Part shown: positions 9,084-19,428 of the stretch, in pieces | Layout of the letters: each line of letters starts with the position of its first letter | Numbering within the stretch: position 1 is the first letter of the stretch | Assembly (NCBI GenBank): GCA_037130015.1 | Contig: JBAXTU010000001.1 | Span: 1-64,000 of the forward strand | Source of the DNA: JBAXTU01 sp037130015 | GTDB lineage: Bacteria > Patescibacteriota > Patescibacteriia > 2-01-FULL-39-33 | Reading direction: 5' to 3' | Length of the DNA stretch: 64,000 bases | Notes under the pieces: generated by a model | Told to the model about the DNA's origin: nothing | Databases searched by the model: none | What the model saw: the letters and a program-made list of their open reading frames with translations, nothing else | Position numbers and translations under genes: made by a program

Positions 9084-10040
9084 ATGGAAGGTGAAGAAAG
9101 AAACAGGCCTGATTCTTTGCAAGTTGATCCGTCAAATTGGGAAGAATATCAAGAAACAGTTGATGAAAATACTGTTTTTTCAGACGAAAAAAGGCCACGA
9201 AAAGAAAAAGCCGTTGCCGGAGCTATTTTAATTGTGGCTTTGGTGGCTGTTTTTTTTGTTTATTATCAGTTGTCATTGGCTGTTACCAGTCCTTTTAATT
9301 CTTTTATGCAAGCTACCAGTATAGCGTCAAGTTCTTTTGTTGCGACAGATAATAATGGCAGTAATTCCGCAATTAAAGATCAATTTTTGTCCATGGCAGA
9401 GCTTAAAAGCAAAGACACGGATGGTGATGGTCTGTCTGATTATGATGAATTATACAAATATCACACCAGTCAATTTTTAGAAGACACGGATGGTGATGGT
9501 ATTTTTGATGGACAGGAAATAAAAGACGGTACCGATCCTCGTTGCCCCACCGGACAAATGTGTGATCATAGTTTAGAGGTGGCTTTGGCTCCGCCAACTT
9601 TTGATACCTCTGTTATGTCTTTGCCTGATCAAACAGCTGTACCCGATGCTAGTACCACCTTGAATATTATTAAGCAGTTATTATTAGATAATGGTGTTCC
9701 TCCTGATCAAATATATCAATTCAGTGATGCTGATTTGTTAGTTATGTATCAGCAGGTTGGCTCAGAACAAACCAGCTTGAGTAGTGTACAGCAGGTTACA
9801 TCGGGGAATAGTGGTGTTAGTCAAATTCAATATAGCAATAACGTTGATTTTAAAACTTTAGGCATTAATTCACTAGAAGATTTTAAAAAAATGTCAGGAT
9901 CTCAATTGCGTCAACTTATGATTTATCAGGGCGTAGCAACTGATACTTTAAATCAAATTACCGATGATGAAATAAAAACTATCTTTTTAGAGCAATTACA
10001 ATCAGTAACTAGTAGTACTGCCACTTCAACCTTAAAATAA
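9084..10040 (+). CDS. Membrane-anchored protein with thrombospondin-3-like calcium-binding repeats
   Basis: A charged N-terminus (about 43 residues) precedes one membrane segment (about 44-66, VAGAILIVALVAVFFVYY). The outer part then has two Asp-rich loops, DTDGDGLSDYDE and DTDGDGIFDGQE (about 111-145). These match the D-x-D-x-D-G-x-x-D calcium loops of TSP3/dockerin-like repeats. The C-terminal half is Gln/Ser/Thr-rich with short helical units (NSLEDFKKMSGSQLRQLM). It is first after the promoter and 11 bp before the giant protein gene, so it probably belongs to that surface apparatus. The exact role is unknown. Confidence 0.8.
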   Translation: MEGEERNRPDSLQVDPSNWEEYQETVDENTVFSDEKRPRKEKAVAGAILIVALVAVFFVYYQLSLAVTSPFNSFMQATSIASSSFVATDNNGSNSAIKDQFLSMAELKSKDTDGDGLSDYDELYKYHTSQFLEDTDGDGIFDGQEIKDGTDPRCPTGQMCDHSLEVALAPPTFDTSVMSLPDQTAVPDASTTLNIIKQLLLDNGVPPDQIYQFSDADLLVMYQQVGSEQTSLSSVQQVTSGNSGVSQIQYSNNVDFKTLGINSLEDFKKMSGSQLRQLMIYQGVATDTLNQITDDEIKTIFLEQLQSVTSSTATSTLK

Positions 10041-10051
10041 TTTTATTTTTA

Positions 10052-13000
10052 ATGTTAAATAAATTGTTTTCATTTATAAAAAATCAGAGCTTCAAACAGT
10101 TGATTGCTGGTTTTTTATTGTTTTTAGTTATGTTTTTTGTGCCGATGATGCCAGTTTTGGCGCAAAGTGCTGTGGCAATAACAGCAACTCAGAGAGCCTA
10201 TGATGCAGCTTTATTAGATACTGCTGTTAAATATGGCCTGGTTACAATGGGACTTAATGCTGCTTATAAAATTTGTATGAATAATGATAAGGGAGCAAAA
10301 CCAGATCAGCCAGGTCCTGTAAAACCAGAAAGTAATACTTCTGGTGAAGATGGGTCAGGTTTTAATTATGATGATCCGTATGCATCGGCTATTCCACTAG
10401 AGCCAACACCAGCCATGAATACTGATATTCAAAATTTGACTAATTGTATGGCTGAATCTTTGAAGGGCAATGCTGTTTTTACTAGAGCCCAGATTGAGGC
10501 GGATATTAAAATACGTCAGAGTCAAACCAATGAGAGTGGAATGGATAAAATATTTAAAGATGTTTTTGCTGCAGCCTGGAAAAACATGTGGAGTCAATTT
10601 TCCAAAAGAATAGCTTATGACACTGCCAGTTGGCTGGCTTCTGGTGGCAAAGGGCAACAGCCATTATTTGTGACTCAAGGTTTTGGCCCTTATATGCTTG
10701 GCGTGGCCGACGAATCGGTGGGTGCTTTTATTGATACTATAGACAAACAATATGGCGTCAATTTGTGCGCGCCAAATTTACAAATTCAATTATTGTTTAA
10801 GCTGGGACTAAATCCGAATGTTCCTCCAGTTCAATGCCGTTTCAGTAAAATGATCACCAATTGGGGTTCGGCTATCAATGATGCCAGCTTTACTGTCAAT
10901 TATAACGCCTATTTATCGCCTTCAGAAAATGATTTTGGTGTTTTTCTTAAATTGCAAACCGGAGTTATTGATGAAAAAAATTGGGCTTTGTTTCAGGCGG
11001 CTCTAAAATTAAATACCGATAATGGTTGGCAAGATGTGCAAAATTTTGCCAAAAAAATCTTGACTCCTGGCAGTATGGTTAAAGAGTTAGCCATGAATTC
11101 AGGTGGAGCAGATATTAACAAATTCATGGAAGAACAAAAAGTTTTTACTGGTACGGTGGTTGATTTTATTAATACTTTTGCTCAGACTTTGGTTTTTAAA
11201 TTATTTAGTAATTTGCAAAATGGTTATTTTTCTAATAATAGTGATAGTAGTAGTGGCAATAGTTTAGCTGGCTTAAACTTAACTGATTTGTCTGGTTTGT
11301 TTAATTCTCAATCCCAACCATTTATTGAAGGTAAGGCTGGTGCGGCCGGAAGACTGACAGGAATATTTCAGGCTCAAGATTCTGCTGCCAATCCAGGTCC
11401 GTATGATATTATTAATAAATTAATTTTTTGTTCAGATACTGCCAGAAAAAATCCCGGACCAACCGATTGTGTAATAGACGAATCTTTTGCTTCTGGCATC
11501 CGTAATAGGGTTTTTGTCAAGGACTTGCCAGATAGTATTAAAAAACGTCGTTTTGCTCCTTCTGCTAATGATGTCACCAATCCTCAACTGGCTTTTACTT
11601 GGCGTAATATTGAAATACTTAGAAAATATCGCATTGTGCCAGACGGTTGGGATGTGGCGGCTCAGTATTTGGCAAAAGCCACTGGCACTTATGTCACCCT
11701 AAATGATTTAATATCATGTTTTGATCCAAATGATAATTATACTGACTATTTTGCCCCATGGTGTGAAGGAATGATTGATCCTTTTTGGATTTTGAAGGCT
11801 TCAGAGCTTTTTTGCCGACGGCAAGGATATGGCGCCACCAATTTATTTTTTGATGCTCAAGATGGTACAATTCAAAGAAATAAATATTGTTCTGATGAAC
11901 AACAGTGTATAAAAGAAGATTATCAAGGAAATTGTTTGGCTTATGGCTATTGCACTGAAGAAAGACGCAATTGGGATTTTAATGCCACGCCTTGCGAACC
12001 AAAATATAATACTTGCCAAACAGTCACTAGTCGTCTTGGTGGGACTAATTCTTATTTAAAAAATACGCTTGATTTCCGTTATTGCAATGCGCAAAACGCT
12101 GGTTGCCGTTGGTATAGTGCCACTTTGAATCCAGTTTCCAATGATTGGATGCATGAGACATCTTATTATCCTTCATCAGATGCTTCTTCTACTTTAGCCC
12201 TGACAAAATGTGGAGAATATGGAGGCTGTGATGTTAAAGGCACAGGAGAACAAGTAGGCGCTTGGCGTAGTATTAGTCCAGATTACAAAGTTATTTTGGG
12301 AAGTCCTTGTCTGGACACTAATAATTGTAAATTTACCGCTGATGATAAATGCACAATTCCTTATGGTGGAATTAAATGTCTGACCGGATCTTCCACTTGG
12401 CTCACTTTGGGAACATCAACTATGCCTGGAGCCGAGACCATTTATTTTAATCGTCAGGTTCAGGCTTGCGATGGTTCAGAAAGTGGTTGTAGTCAGTTTA
12501 TACGTGCCGTGCCTGGAGTTGGCAGTAATCTAATACCAAATAGTGGTTTTAATATTGATGAAAATAATAACAACAAGCCAGATGGCTGGGAAAAAGGAGC
12601 ACATGCATCACATATGACTTCTACTAATGGGCAGGTTTTGGTAGATTATGATGCTGAGACCATATACGCAACAGTGATAAGCGTCAAACCAAATACAAGG
12701 TATGTTCTTTCTGTTTATGCGGCTCAAACTTCAACCGTTTCCACTAGTGAAGCTAGAATAGAAACCCAATTATTTGAGTCAAATGATGCCAATATTTCAC
12801 ACAATAATGTTACAGGGTATGGTTTAAAAAGCATTGCTACTAATTGTACAGTGTCAGCCGGAGGTAATAATTATTTTGGAGCAGAAGCTAAAACTACGGA
12901 ATTAATTTTTAAACCAGCAGGTACGGATCCGGAAAGAAGTTCTTGTTGGTTTGAAACGCCAGCCACAGCTGGGCAAATTGGTATAAAGATGTTTGCGAAT

Positions 13001-16000
13001 GATTTGCTTGTTCCGACTGGTAAGCAAATACTTATAAGTGATATTCAATTAGAAGAAGTTGCTTATGGTGTTGAGTATCCTTCGTCTTATACGGATTATG
13101 CACCATCTCAAAGACCGAGCAATCAATTGGGTTATGTGAAAAAAGCACCTGATTATTATCGTTGCTATACCACTTCAACTTTTTCAGCTTGGCCATTAAA
13201 TCGCAATCAATTGGAAAAAGTTTTACAGCAAAGAAGGCCAGAATGTTCTGCTTATGCTGGTGTTTGTATTCCAGAAGAAGTTGGTTGTGAGGCTTTTACA
13301 CCAGTTAATAAAGATCCTATGGTGCCAGGCGTGGCCACCAAAGCTGATTTATGTCCGGCCGAGTGTCTAAATTACCAAACCTATCGCCAATCAGAAACAA
13401 GTTTCTTGTCACCTGATGAGCGTCAGTTTATTGCTAATAGCAATTTAAAAACTTGTTCGGCATCTGTGGCTGGTTGTGATGAATTTACAAATATTGATGA
13501 AGCGACCAGAGGTGGAGAGAGTAGGGAATATTATTCCAAATTGAAATTTTGTCAAAAGCCAGCCAGTGATGACAGTGATTATTTCACTTGGGAAGGTAGC
13601 GACACCACTGGTTATCAATTGAAATCATATCGTCTGAAACATAGCCAAACTAGCAGTGTTGATCCTACGGCACCTTGCACTGTTTTGACTTATCCAACAG
13701 GTAGTGGTGGAGCTAATGCTTGTAAAGATCTTATTACTGATGGTGATGCTAGAATTGCTTTACCTAGTCCTTTGGCTGGTCCGGTTGTTAAAGCTGGAAG
13801 GTTAAAAGATTATTTAACTCATTTAAATAATGATGTCATTACCACCAGCACAGACTTGAATCCACTGATTACAACAGAATTACACAAATATGGTTTGTGC
13901 GCCAAGCAAGAAGTGAAAGGTTATTATTATTTTTCAGATAATGGCACGCCAGCCACTACCACTGATGATAGTTTGGTGTATACGCCAATTAACCCGGATT
14001 GCCGTGAGTTTTATGATGATATGGGTAATGTTAGTTATCGTTTGCTGTATCAGACTATTATGTCCACCAATAATTGTTATGCTTATCGTCGCACTCAGAC
14101 ACAATATTCGTTTCTTGATGCTCAAAATGATTGTGATAATTATCAGGGTTATTGGGATACTACTAATAATGTTTGTATTTACATGGCGGTGCCAAAAGGT
14201 GGTCGTGTTTGTTCGGCTACGGCCGTTGGTTGTCGTGAATATATAGGCAATCGTGGTAATAATGTGCAAAATGTATTAAACACTGATTTTGAAAGCGGAG
14301 CCGACTCCTGGCAATATGGCACACTCAGTGCCGCAGCCACTTATCCTGGCGGTTCTTCTTTTTCTAATAAAGCGGCTAGTGGCCAAAACTTTGGACAAGT
14401 GATCAGAAATATTTATTTAAGCAATAATCGTTCATATACTTTGAGTTTTTGGGTACGAGGCGGAGATATTGACGGAGATTTTTCTCTGGACTCTGTGCGT
14501 TTGTTGGCCACATCTTCTATGAGTGGAACTAATGATTATCATAGTTTTTTTGCGGTATCTTCAACTCAGGCTAGTGAAGCTGGCCTTTCCTCTCAGGGTG
14601 TTTCTAGTACCTTGGCCGTGGTAGAAGTTAATGATCAATGGCGCCGTTATGAGCTGGGACCGGTGTATGTTGATTGGGGTGGCAATCAAGAATATTTTTC
14701 AAATACTCTAGAATTAAATATACCAACTGGTAAAACAATTTTTATTGATAATGTAATTCTAAAAGAAGTCAATCAAAATATTTATGCCATAGACAACTCT
14801 TGGGTGACTCCATTTTCTTGCGACAACAAAATTGAAACGCCTTATGGCAGTAGCAGTACTAATCCGAGTTTTGTTTATGATAGTTACAATGCGGTGCGTG
14901 ATTATCCTGGGGAAATGGTGGGTTGTAGCGCTTATCGTGACAGAAAAAATGTTGTTTGGAATCTAAAATCGTTTGAGCGTTTGTGCCGTCCAGATGCTAT
15001 TGGTTGTGAGGCTTTGATTGATACTTATAATTCTGATTCGCCTTTTGGAATAACATATAATGTTGGCGATCAAAAAGGCGCTGAGGTGAAAGTACCTGCT
15101 GATTCGCAAATTTATATGGTCAATGACAAGCCGTTTGAATGTAAGGCAGAAAATATGGGTTGCGGAGCATATGGTTTGCCTAATATGACCAGATATGATG
15201 AAACAGTTGGCTATAATACTATATTTTTGAAAAATCAACCTGATCGCTATAATTCTGATTTGTGCAAATCCAATGAATTATGGTGCGAGCAATTCCAAGA
15301 ACAATCCAAGTCTGTTAATAGTTCTTTTGTGTATTTCAAGGATCCTAGAGGAAAATTGTGCCAATATTCAATAGCTGGTACAAGTATTGATGGTTTGTCT
15401 AATTTGGGTCAGTGGTATGAGGTTAATGCTTCTACTACTTGTGCAGTGGATTATTATCAAACTATTGGCGTGGGCAATAGGGAAGAGAAAAAACAACCAG
15501 TTGGTTGGTGGGAAAATGATCCCGCAAACTCTAATTTTGGAGGAGAAAGCACACGGTATGCAACTGGTTGGGCAGGATTATGTCCACCAACTCAAAGCAG
15601 TTGCACAGAATATATTGATCCTTTGGGACAATTTTATGGCAACATGATTGATACTAGATTAGTATCTGTAGAGCATAAAATGTCAATAGCTTTGGATGCT
15701 GATGTTTTGTATGTGGTTTCGGCTAAGACAGTTGAATATAGTGCGGGGACAACAACACCTAATATTAGTGTTTATTGTCCTGGTTCAAAAATCTTATCAC
15801 CAGATTTGAGTATGCAATCACCAACTGGTGTAGGTGAAAGTATTAGCTTGGATAGAAATCAATTTACAACTAAAGAGCAGGTAAGTGGAAGATTTTATTT
15901 AATAAGTACAAATAATTACACTAGTTTTAATTGTACTGTTTCGTATAGTCCAGGCATTGACGAGAAGACTCTTCAAATAGCTCCGGCTGGTGTTTATTAT

Positions 16001-19000
16001 TATTTGGCTGATGAAGTTGAAAAAGCCAATGAAGGCAATGCTTGTAATGGTTCGGTTGATTTTGATAATGGTTGTATTTTAGTGAATAATCGCTCTAATA
16101 TTAATTATTCTAGCTATTCAACTTCTACTAGATTCAAAGATTATTTGATTTATGACACTGATAAAACCTATTTTAGCCAAATGCTAAATCCATCGCATCA
16201 AGCTCTGAGTCCGCAAATGGCTGATGACAGTGCTCAAAATAATTCTGACAGTATTGTTAAGGTATCAAAAAATCGCCAATGTTCAAATTGGCTATATTGC
16301 AATACTTATCAAAAAAGCAATAACAGCGACATTAATCCAAGTTTTGGTAATAATGACCACTGTCTGAGTATTGGCGCTTGTTCCTCGCTTGGTAGTAATG
16401 GTTCATGTAATCGGTCTGCTACTTTGGATAATTCAAGTTATTTTAGGGTTGGTAGAGATTCTAATAAGACTGGATATTCAATTTTAGGATTAGATGCCTC
16501 ATCATCTTTTGGCTATATTGCTTTGTCAAAACTAAAACAGCAAGGAGCATCTACTTTTGTTACAAACGGTGATTTTGAGCAATTGGCCAGTGAAATGACA
16601 ACAGAGCCCATGGGTTGGTATCCATCAAATGGAAATTTGAAATGGGGAAGTGCACAATTTAGTATTGAAAGCGACCCCATGTATTTGCGCCAAGGCAATG
16701 GCTATCTTCGCTTGAATGGCATGTATATAGTAGATTCAGATGTTATTGATGTTCTTCCTGGTACAGAATATTATGTATCTGGCCTTATTAACACTCTTAA
16801 TTTAAAGGGGAATGCCAATGTTGTTATTAAATACTTCAGTTATGATAAGGGAGGAGTGCAAGTGGTTAATGATAATAATTTAATTTCAATGAGTCCTGGT
16901 CAAGACTGGACAAAGTTTATAAAAAAAATAAACACAGTATCTGCTGTTTCTATTGTTTTAAGAATACAGAATTTTGGTAGTAGTGTTGGTGGTTATTCCA
17001 TGATTGATGCTATTGATATGAAGCCGGTTTTAGCTGATCCTGACGAAACCAATGATTCAAATAAGCTTGTCAGAACTTGCCGTATTTATCCGAATGAAAA
17101 TTCTCCGTCTTGCCAATATGTTGAAGGAAGTGTTTTTTATTATGGTCAATATGGTTATTGTTTGGTGCCTGATCCTCTCAATCCAAGTGGTTGTCTGCAG
17201 TGGTGGCCAGTAGATGATATTAGAGGCGATGTGGCTGATGAAATTGGCTATAATGAAGTAAGACCATTATATTATTGTGTAGAACGCAAAGTGTCAGACA
17301 AAGTGGCTTTTGGGGCTGGTGGAATTGTTAATGTTGATACCAAAAATTTACCAGAGAAAGGCAAGCAGTTTGCTCAGGTGATAGGAGTAAATAGCGCTGG
17401 CCAACAATTCAATACAGTAGATTTTTCTTCAATGGTTAGTAGTTATTTAAGGCCTCTTTTGCGTTATCCGTTTCTTCAGTCTGTCAGTTTTGCTGGTCTT
17501 TTTGGCGCTGTGGGAATGGACAAAAATTTATATCCTTTTCCTTTGCAAGCTGATATGTATCCAGGCAAGGCCTGTCTTAATCCTGGTGGAATTTTTGGTC
17601 AAGCATTTTGTTTAGGAAGTGAGGAAGGAGGTCATTATACTTCTCTTACTACCGGATCTTCTGGTGGAGGAACTTATTGTTCTATAATGTTTCCACATTG
17701 TAAAAGATGTTATATTGCTCCAACAGAGACTATTTTAACCGAGGACCCAACTTGTACTCCAGTATCAGAGACATCAGGCGAATGTGCAAATTGTGATTTG
17801 TCCAATCATCTCTCTTATAATTCAGCCGCCATTTGTGAAGAAACAGATAAATATAAAGAATGTGCGGCAAGTACAACAGCAATAATTGTACCTCCAACTC
17901 CTGATACTGATTGGTTGACTCTAATAAGTAATAGTTTAGGCAATATTATTAATGGTATTGTTGATGTAGTTAACTTTAAGACTGGTATAGGAAAAGGTTC
18001 TGATGAATGGGGTGGTTGGGGAGTATTTGGTACGGCTTTTGGTGGTAATTCTGGAAAAGTACCCATTGGTGTTCCCATGAATTTTCATGCGGCCGCCGGT
18101 TTTAGTGTGACCGGAATGAATATAGCTGCTGGTGTGGCAAAGGCGGCTGGAAAAGTTGAAGTGTTTGGTTTTAAGCTTGGAGAGATTACAGATATGTTTC
18201 AGGGGTTCCATATGTTTGGTATGAAAGTGGTGACAGATGAAGATGCTGATTATGCTAGTAAATTTACTGATCCTATACCTGGCATAAAAGGTGATGTTTT
18301 GGGTATAGTGTGGTTTTTGACCCAATCAGATGTGTATGGATCAGGAGTGGTTGGTTCTTTTACTTTGAATATGAAGGTGCCATATTGTTCAAAAATTGTG
18401 CGAGTGGTGACGGCTGGTGGCAAAAATAAAGCTTGGTTTAGTAGAGTACAAAAAGGGTCATCATATGTATCAACTGATAAAGATTGTTATAATCCTGCCA
18501 CCAATAGGTATGAGATTGTATGTCTTAATCAACTTTTGAATCACCCAACAGATTTGCCAGTAGGTCAATCTGATATTAAGTATGAATCTGATGCTCAAAT
18601 TTTTGGAGCAGTTGTGCCATCTGGCATTTCTCAAAACCCACGATGGTGGAGTAGTCAAGGAGGATTTCCTTTATTTTATCAATTGCAGGACACTACTTTA
18701 TCTTTTCCATATCAGCCACGTATGGGGCAACTACACACTGCTAGTGATCCAGAAAAAGGATTACAACAGTTATTTGCTAGAAGCTATGGTACATGGAAGT
18801 GGTTTTGGAATAAAAATGATTGTAATACTACTAATAAGCCTGATAACTCATGCTTTGATGCGGGCGGTTATTATATAGCTGATAATACTTCAGGCGCTGT
18901 CAATTGGAATTTGCCTACTAATCTTTGTGGTAGTGACGAACGGCCCACAGTAGGAACAACTTTTTGCTTGGTTAAGCCAAAAATTGATAATGTTAAAATA

Positions 19001-19363
19001 AATGATGATGATAGTGATATGCCACTTACGATTCATGGTCGCGGTTCAGTAAAATTATCTTTTAATGTTTTGGTGGAAAAAGATCAACTGCCGCTAAGTT
19101 CTTATGTTATTAATTGGGGAGATGAGGGAGGTGGAGAAAGCGGAATAGAGATTTCCGGCGCCTCTTTGCGCAGTCGTAATGCCACCAGTTCCGAGGCTAA
19201 TAATCAATTTGTTTTTTATCATAATTATGATTTTTGGCAAATGCAACAGCTTGGTGCTAGTTGCAGTGCTTTAAGTTGTTCTGCTGAAATAACAATTAAT
19301 GCGACTGATAATTGGGGAGCTGTTGGTACTGGTAAGCCTATGAGAATTAATGTTTTACCTTAA
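10052..19363 (+). CDS. Giant secreted multi-domain Cys-rich protein (3103 residues)
   Basis: A signal peptide covers about residues 1-37 (ends PVLA). A helical N-terminal region extends to about 580. Cys-rich regions follow, containing nine C-x6-C units, usually C-x5-G-C-x2-[FY], between about 678 and 1850. Three carbohydrate-binding-module-like jelly-roll domains begin with N-x-x-x-N-x-x-F and lie near 824-1006 (LIPNSGFNID), 1407-1580 (VLNTDFESGADSW) and 2168-2332 (FVTNGDFEQ). The last ~120 residues resemble a PKD domain (YVINWGDEGG, FYHNYDFW). It sits 65 bp before a VirB6-like gene in a cassette with VirB4 and PrgI, so it may be an exported adhesin or extracellular part of that machine. No enzyme site was recognised. 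The domain calls are by eye; the secreted nature is secure. Confidence 0.85.
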   Translation: MLNKLFSFIKNQSFKQLIAGFLLFLVMFFVPMMPVLAQSAVAITATQRAYDAALLDTAVKYGLVTMGLNAAYKICMNNDKGAKPDQPGPVKPESNTSGEDGSGFNYDDPYASAIPLEPTPAMNTDIQNLTNCMAESLKGNAVFTRAQIEADIKIRQSQTNESGMDKIFKDVFAAAWKNMWSQFSKRIAYDTASWLASGGKGQQPLFVTQGFGPYMLGVADESVGAFIDTIDKQYGVNLCAPNLQIQLLFKLGLNPNVPPVQCRFSKMITNWGSAINDASFTVNYNAYLSPSENDFGVFLKLQTGVIDEKNWALFQAALKLNTDNGWQDVQNFAKKILTPGSMVKELAMNSGGADINKFMEEQKVFTGTVVDFINTFAQTLVFKLFSNLQNGYFSNNSDSSSGNSLAGLNLTDLSGLFNSQSQPFIEGKAGAAGRLTGIFQAQDSAANPGPYDIINKLIFCSDTARKNPGPTDCVIDESFASGIRNRVFVKDLPDSIKKRRFAPSANDVTNPQLAFTWRNIEILRKYRIVPDGWDVAAQYLAKATGTYVTLNDLISCFDPNDNYTDYFAPWCEGMIDPFWILKASELFCRRQGYGATNLFFDAQDGTIQRNKYCSDEQQCIKEDYQGNCLAYGYCTEERRNWDFNATPCEPKYNTCQTVTSRLGGTNSYLKNTLDFRYCNAQNAGCRWYSATLNPVSNDWMHETSYYPSSDASSTLALTKCGEYGGCDVKGTGEQVGAWRSISPDYKVILGSPCLDTNNCKFTADDKCTIPYGGIKCLTGSSTWLTLGTSTMPGAETIYFNRQVQACDGSESGCSQFIRAVPGVGSNLIPNSGFNIDENNNNKPDGWEKGAHASHMTSTNGQVLVDYDAETIYATVISVKPNTRYVLSVYAAQTSTVSTSEARIETQLFESNDANISHNNVTGYGLKSIATNCTVSAGGNNYFGAEAKTTELIFKPAGTDPERSSCWFETPATAGQIGIKMFANDLLVPTGKQILISDIQLEEVAYGVEYPSSYTDYAPSQRPSNQLGYVKKAPDYYRCYTTSTFSAWPLNRNQLEKVLQQRRPECSAYAGVCIPEEVGCEAFTPVNKDPMVPGVATKADLCPAECLNYQTYRQSETSFLSPDERQFIANSNLKTCSASVAGCDEFTNIDEATRGGESREYYSKLKFCQKPASDDSDYFTWEGSDTTGYQLKSYRLKHSQTSSVDPTAPCTVLTYPTGSGGANACKDLITDGDARIALPSPLAGPVVKAGRLKDYLTHLNNDVITTSTDLNPLITTELHKYGLCAKQEVKGYYYFSDNGTPATTTDDSLVYTPINPDCREFYDDMGNVSYRLLYQTIMSTNNCYAYRRTQTQYSFLDAQNDCDNYQGYWDTTNNVCIYMAVPKGGRVCSATAVGCREYIGNRGNNVQNVLNTDFESGADSWQYGTLSAAATYPGGSSFSNKAASGQNFGQVIRNIYLSNNRSYTLSFWVRGGDIDGDFSLDSVRLLATSSMSGTNDYHSFFAVSSTQASEAGLSSQGVSSTLAVVEVNDQWRRYELGPVYVDWGGNQEYFSNTLELNIPTGKTIFIDNVILKEVNQNIYAIDNSWVTPFSCDNKIETPYGSSSTNPSFVYDSYNAVRDYPGEMVGCSAYRDRKNVVWNLKSFERLCRPDAIGCEALIDTYNSDSPFGITYNVGDQKGAEVKVPADSQIYMVNDKPFECKAENMGCGAYGLPNMTRYDETVGYNTIFLKNQPDRYNSDLCKSNELWCEQFQEQSKSVNSSFVYFKDPRGKLCQYSIAGTSIDGLSNLGQWYEVNASTTCAVDYYQTIGVGNREEKKQPVGWWENDPANSNFGGESTRYATGWAGLCPPTQSSCTEYIDPLGQFYGNMIDTRLVSVEHKMSIALDADVLYVVSAKTVEYSAGTTTPNISVYCPGSKILSPDLSMQSPTGVGESISLDRNQFTTKEQVSGRFYLISTNNYTSFNCTVSYSPGIDEKTLQIAPAGVYYYLADEVEKANEGNACNGSVDFDNGCILVNNRSNINYSSYSTSTRFKDYLIYDTDKTYFSQMLNPSHQALSPQMADDSAQNNSDSIVKVSKNRQCSNWLYCNTYQKSNNSDINPSFGNNDHCLSIGACSSLGSNGSCNRSATLDNSSYFRVGRDSNKTGYSILGLDASSSFGYIALSKLKQQGASTFVTNGDFEQLASEMTTEPMGWYPSNGNLKWGSAQFSIESDPMYLRQGNGYLRLNGMYIVDSDVIDVLPGTEYYVSGLINTLNLKGNANVVIKYFSYDKGGVQVVNDNNLISMSPGQDWTKFIKKINTVSAVSIVLRIQNFGSSVGGYSMIDAIDMKPVLADPDETNDSNKLVRTCRIYPNENSPSCQYVEGSVFYYGQYGYCLVPDPLNPSGCLQWWPVDDIRGDVADEIGYNEVRPLYYCVERKVSDKVAFGAGGIVNVDTKNLPEKGKQFAQVIGVNSAGQQFNTVDFSSMVSSYLRPLLRYPFLQSVSFAGLFGAVGMDKNLYPFPLQADMYPGKACLNPGGIFGQAFCLGSEEGGHYTSLTTGSSGGGTYCSIMFPHCKRCYIAPTETILTEDPTCTPVSETSGECANCDLSNHLSYNSAAICEETDKYKECAASTTAIIVPPTPDTDWLTLISNSLGNIINGIVDVVNFKTGIGKGSDEWGGWGVFGTAFGGNSGKVPIGVPMNFHAAAGFSVTGMNIAAGVAKAAGKVEVFGFKLGEITDMFQGFHMFGMKVVTDEDADYASKFTDPIPGIKGDVLGIVWFLTQSDVYGSGVVGSFTLNMKVPYCSKIVRVVTAGGKNKAWFSRVQKGSSYVSTDKDCYNPATNRYEIVCLNQLLNHPTDLPVGQSDIKYESDAQIFGAVVPSGISQNPRWWSSQGGFPLFYQLQDTTLSFPYQPRMGQLHTASDPEKGLQQLFARSYGTWKWFWNKNDCNTTNKPDNSCFDAGGYYIADNTSGAVNWNLPTNLCGSDERPTVGTTFCLVKPKIDNVKINDDDSDMPLTIHGRGSVKLSFNVLVEKDQLPLSSYVINWGDEGGGESGIEISGASLRSRNATSSEANNQFVFYHNYDFWQMQQLGASCSALSCSAEITINATDNWGAVGTGKPMRINVLP

Positions 19364-19373
19364 TAATTTTTAG

Positions 19374-19403
19374 TTGGCGTAGAGTGTCAAAAAATGTTAA
19401 AAT
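19374..19403 (+). promoter_or_regulatory. Possible promoter before the VirB6-like gene
   Basis: TTGGCG (19374-19379) and TAAAAT (19398-19403) are 18 bp apart in the 65-bp gap after the giant gene. The -10 is imperfect, so this is a weak candidate. Confidence 0.35.
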
Positions 19404-19428
19404 ATAAGAGTCAAAAAAACAATAATCC

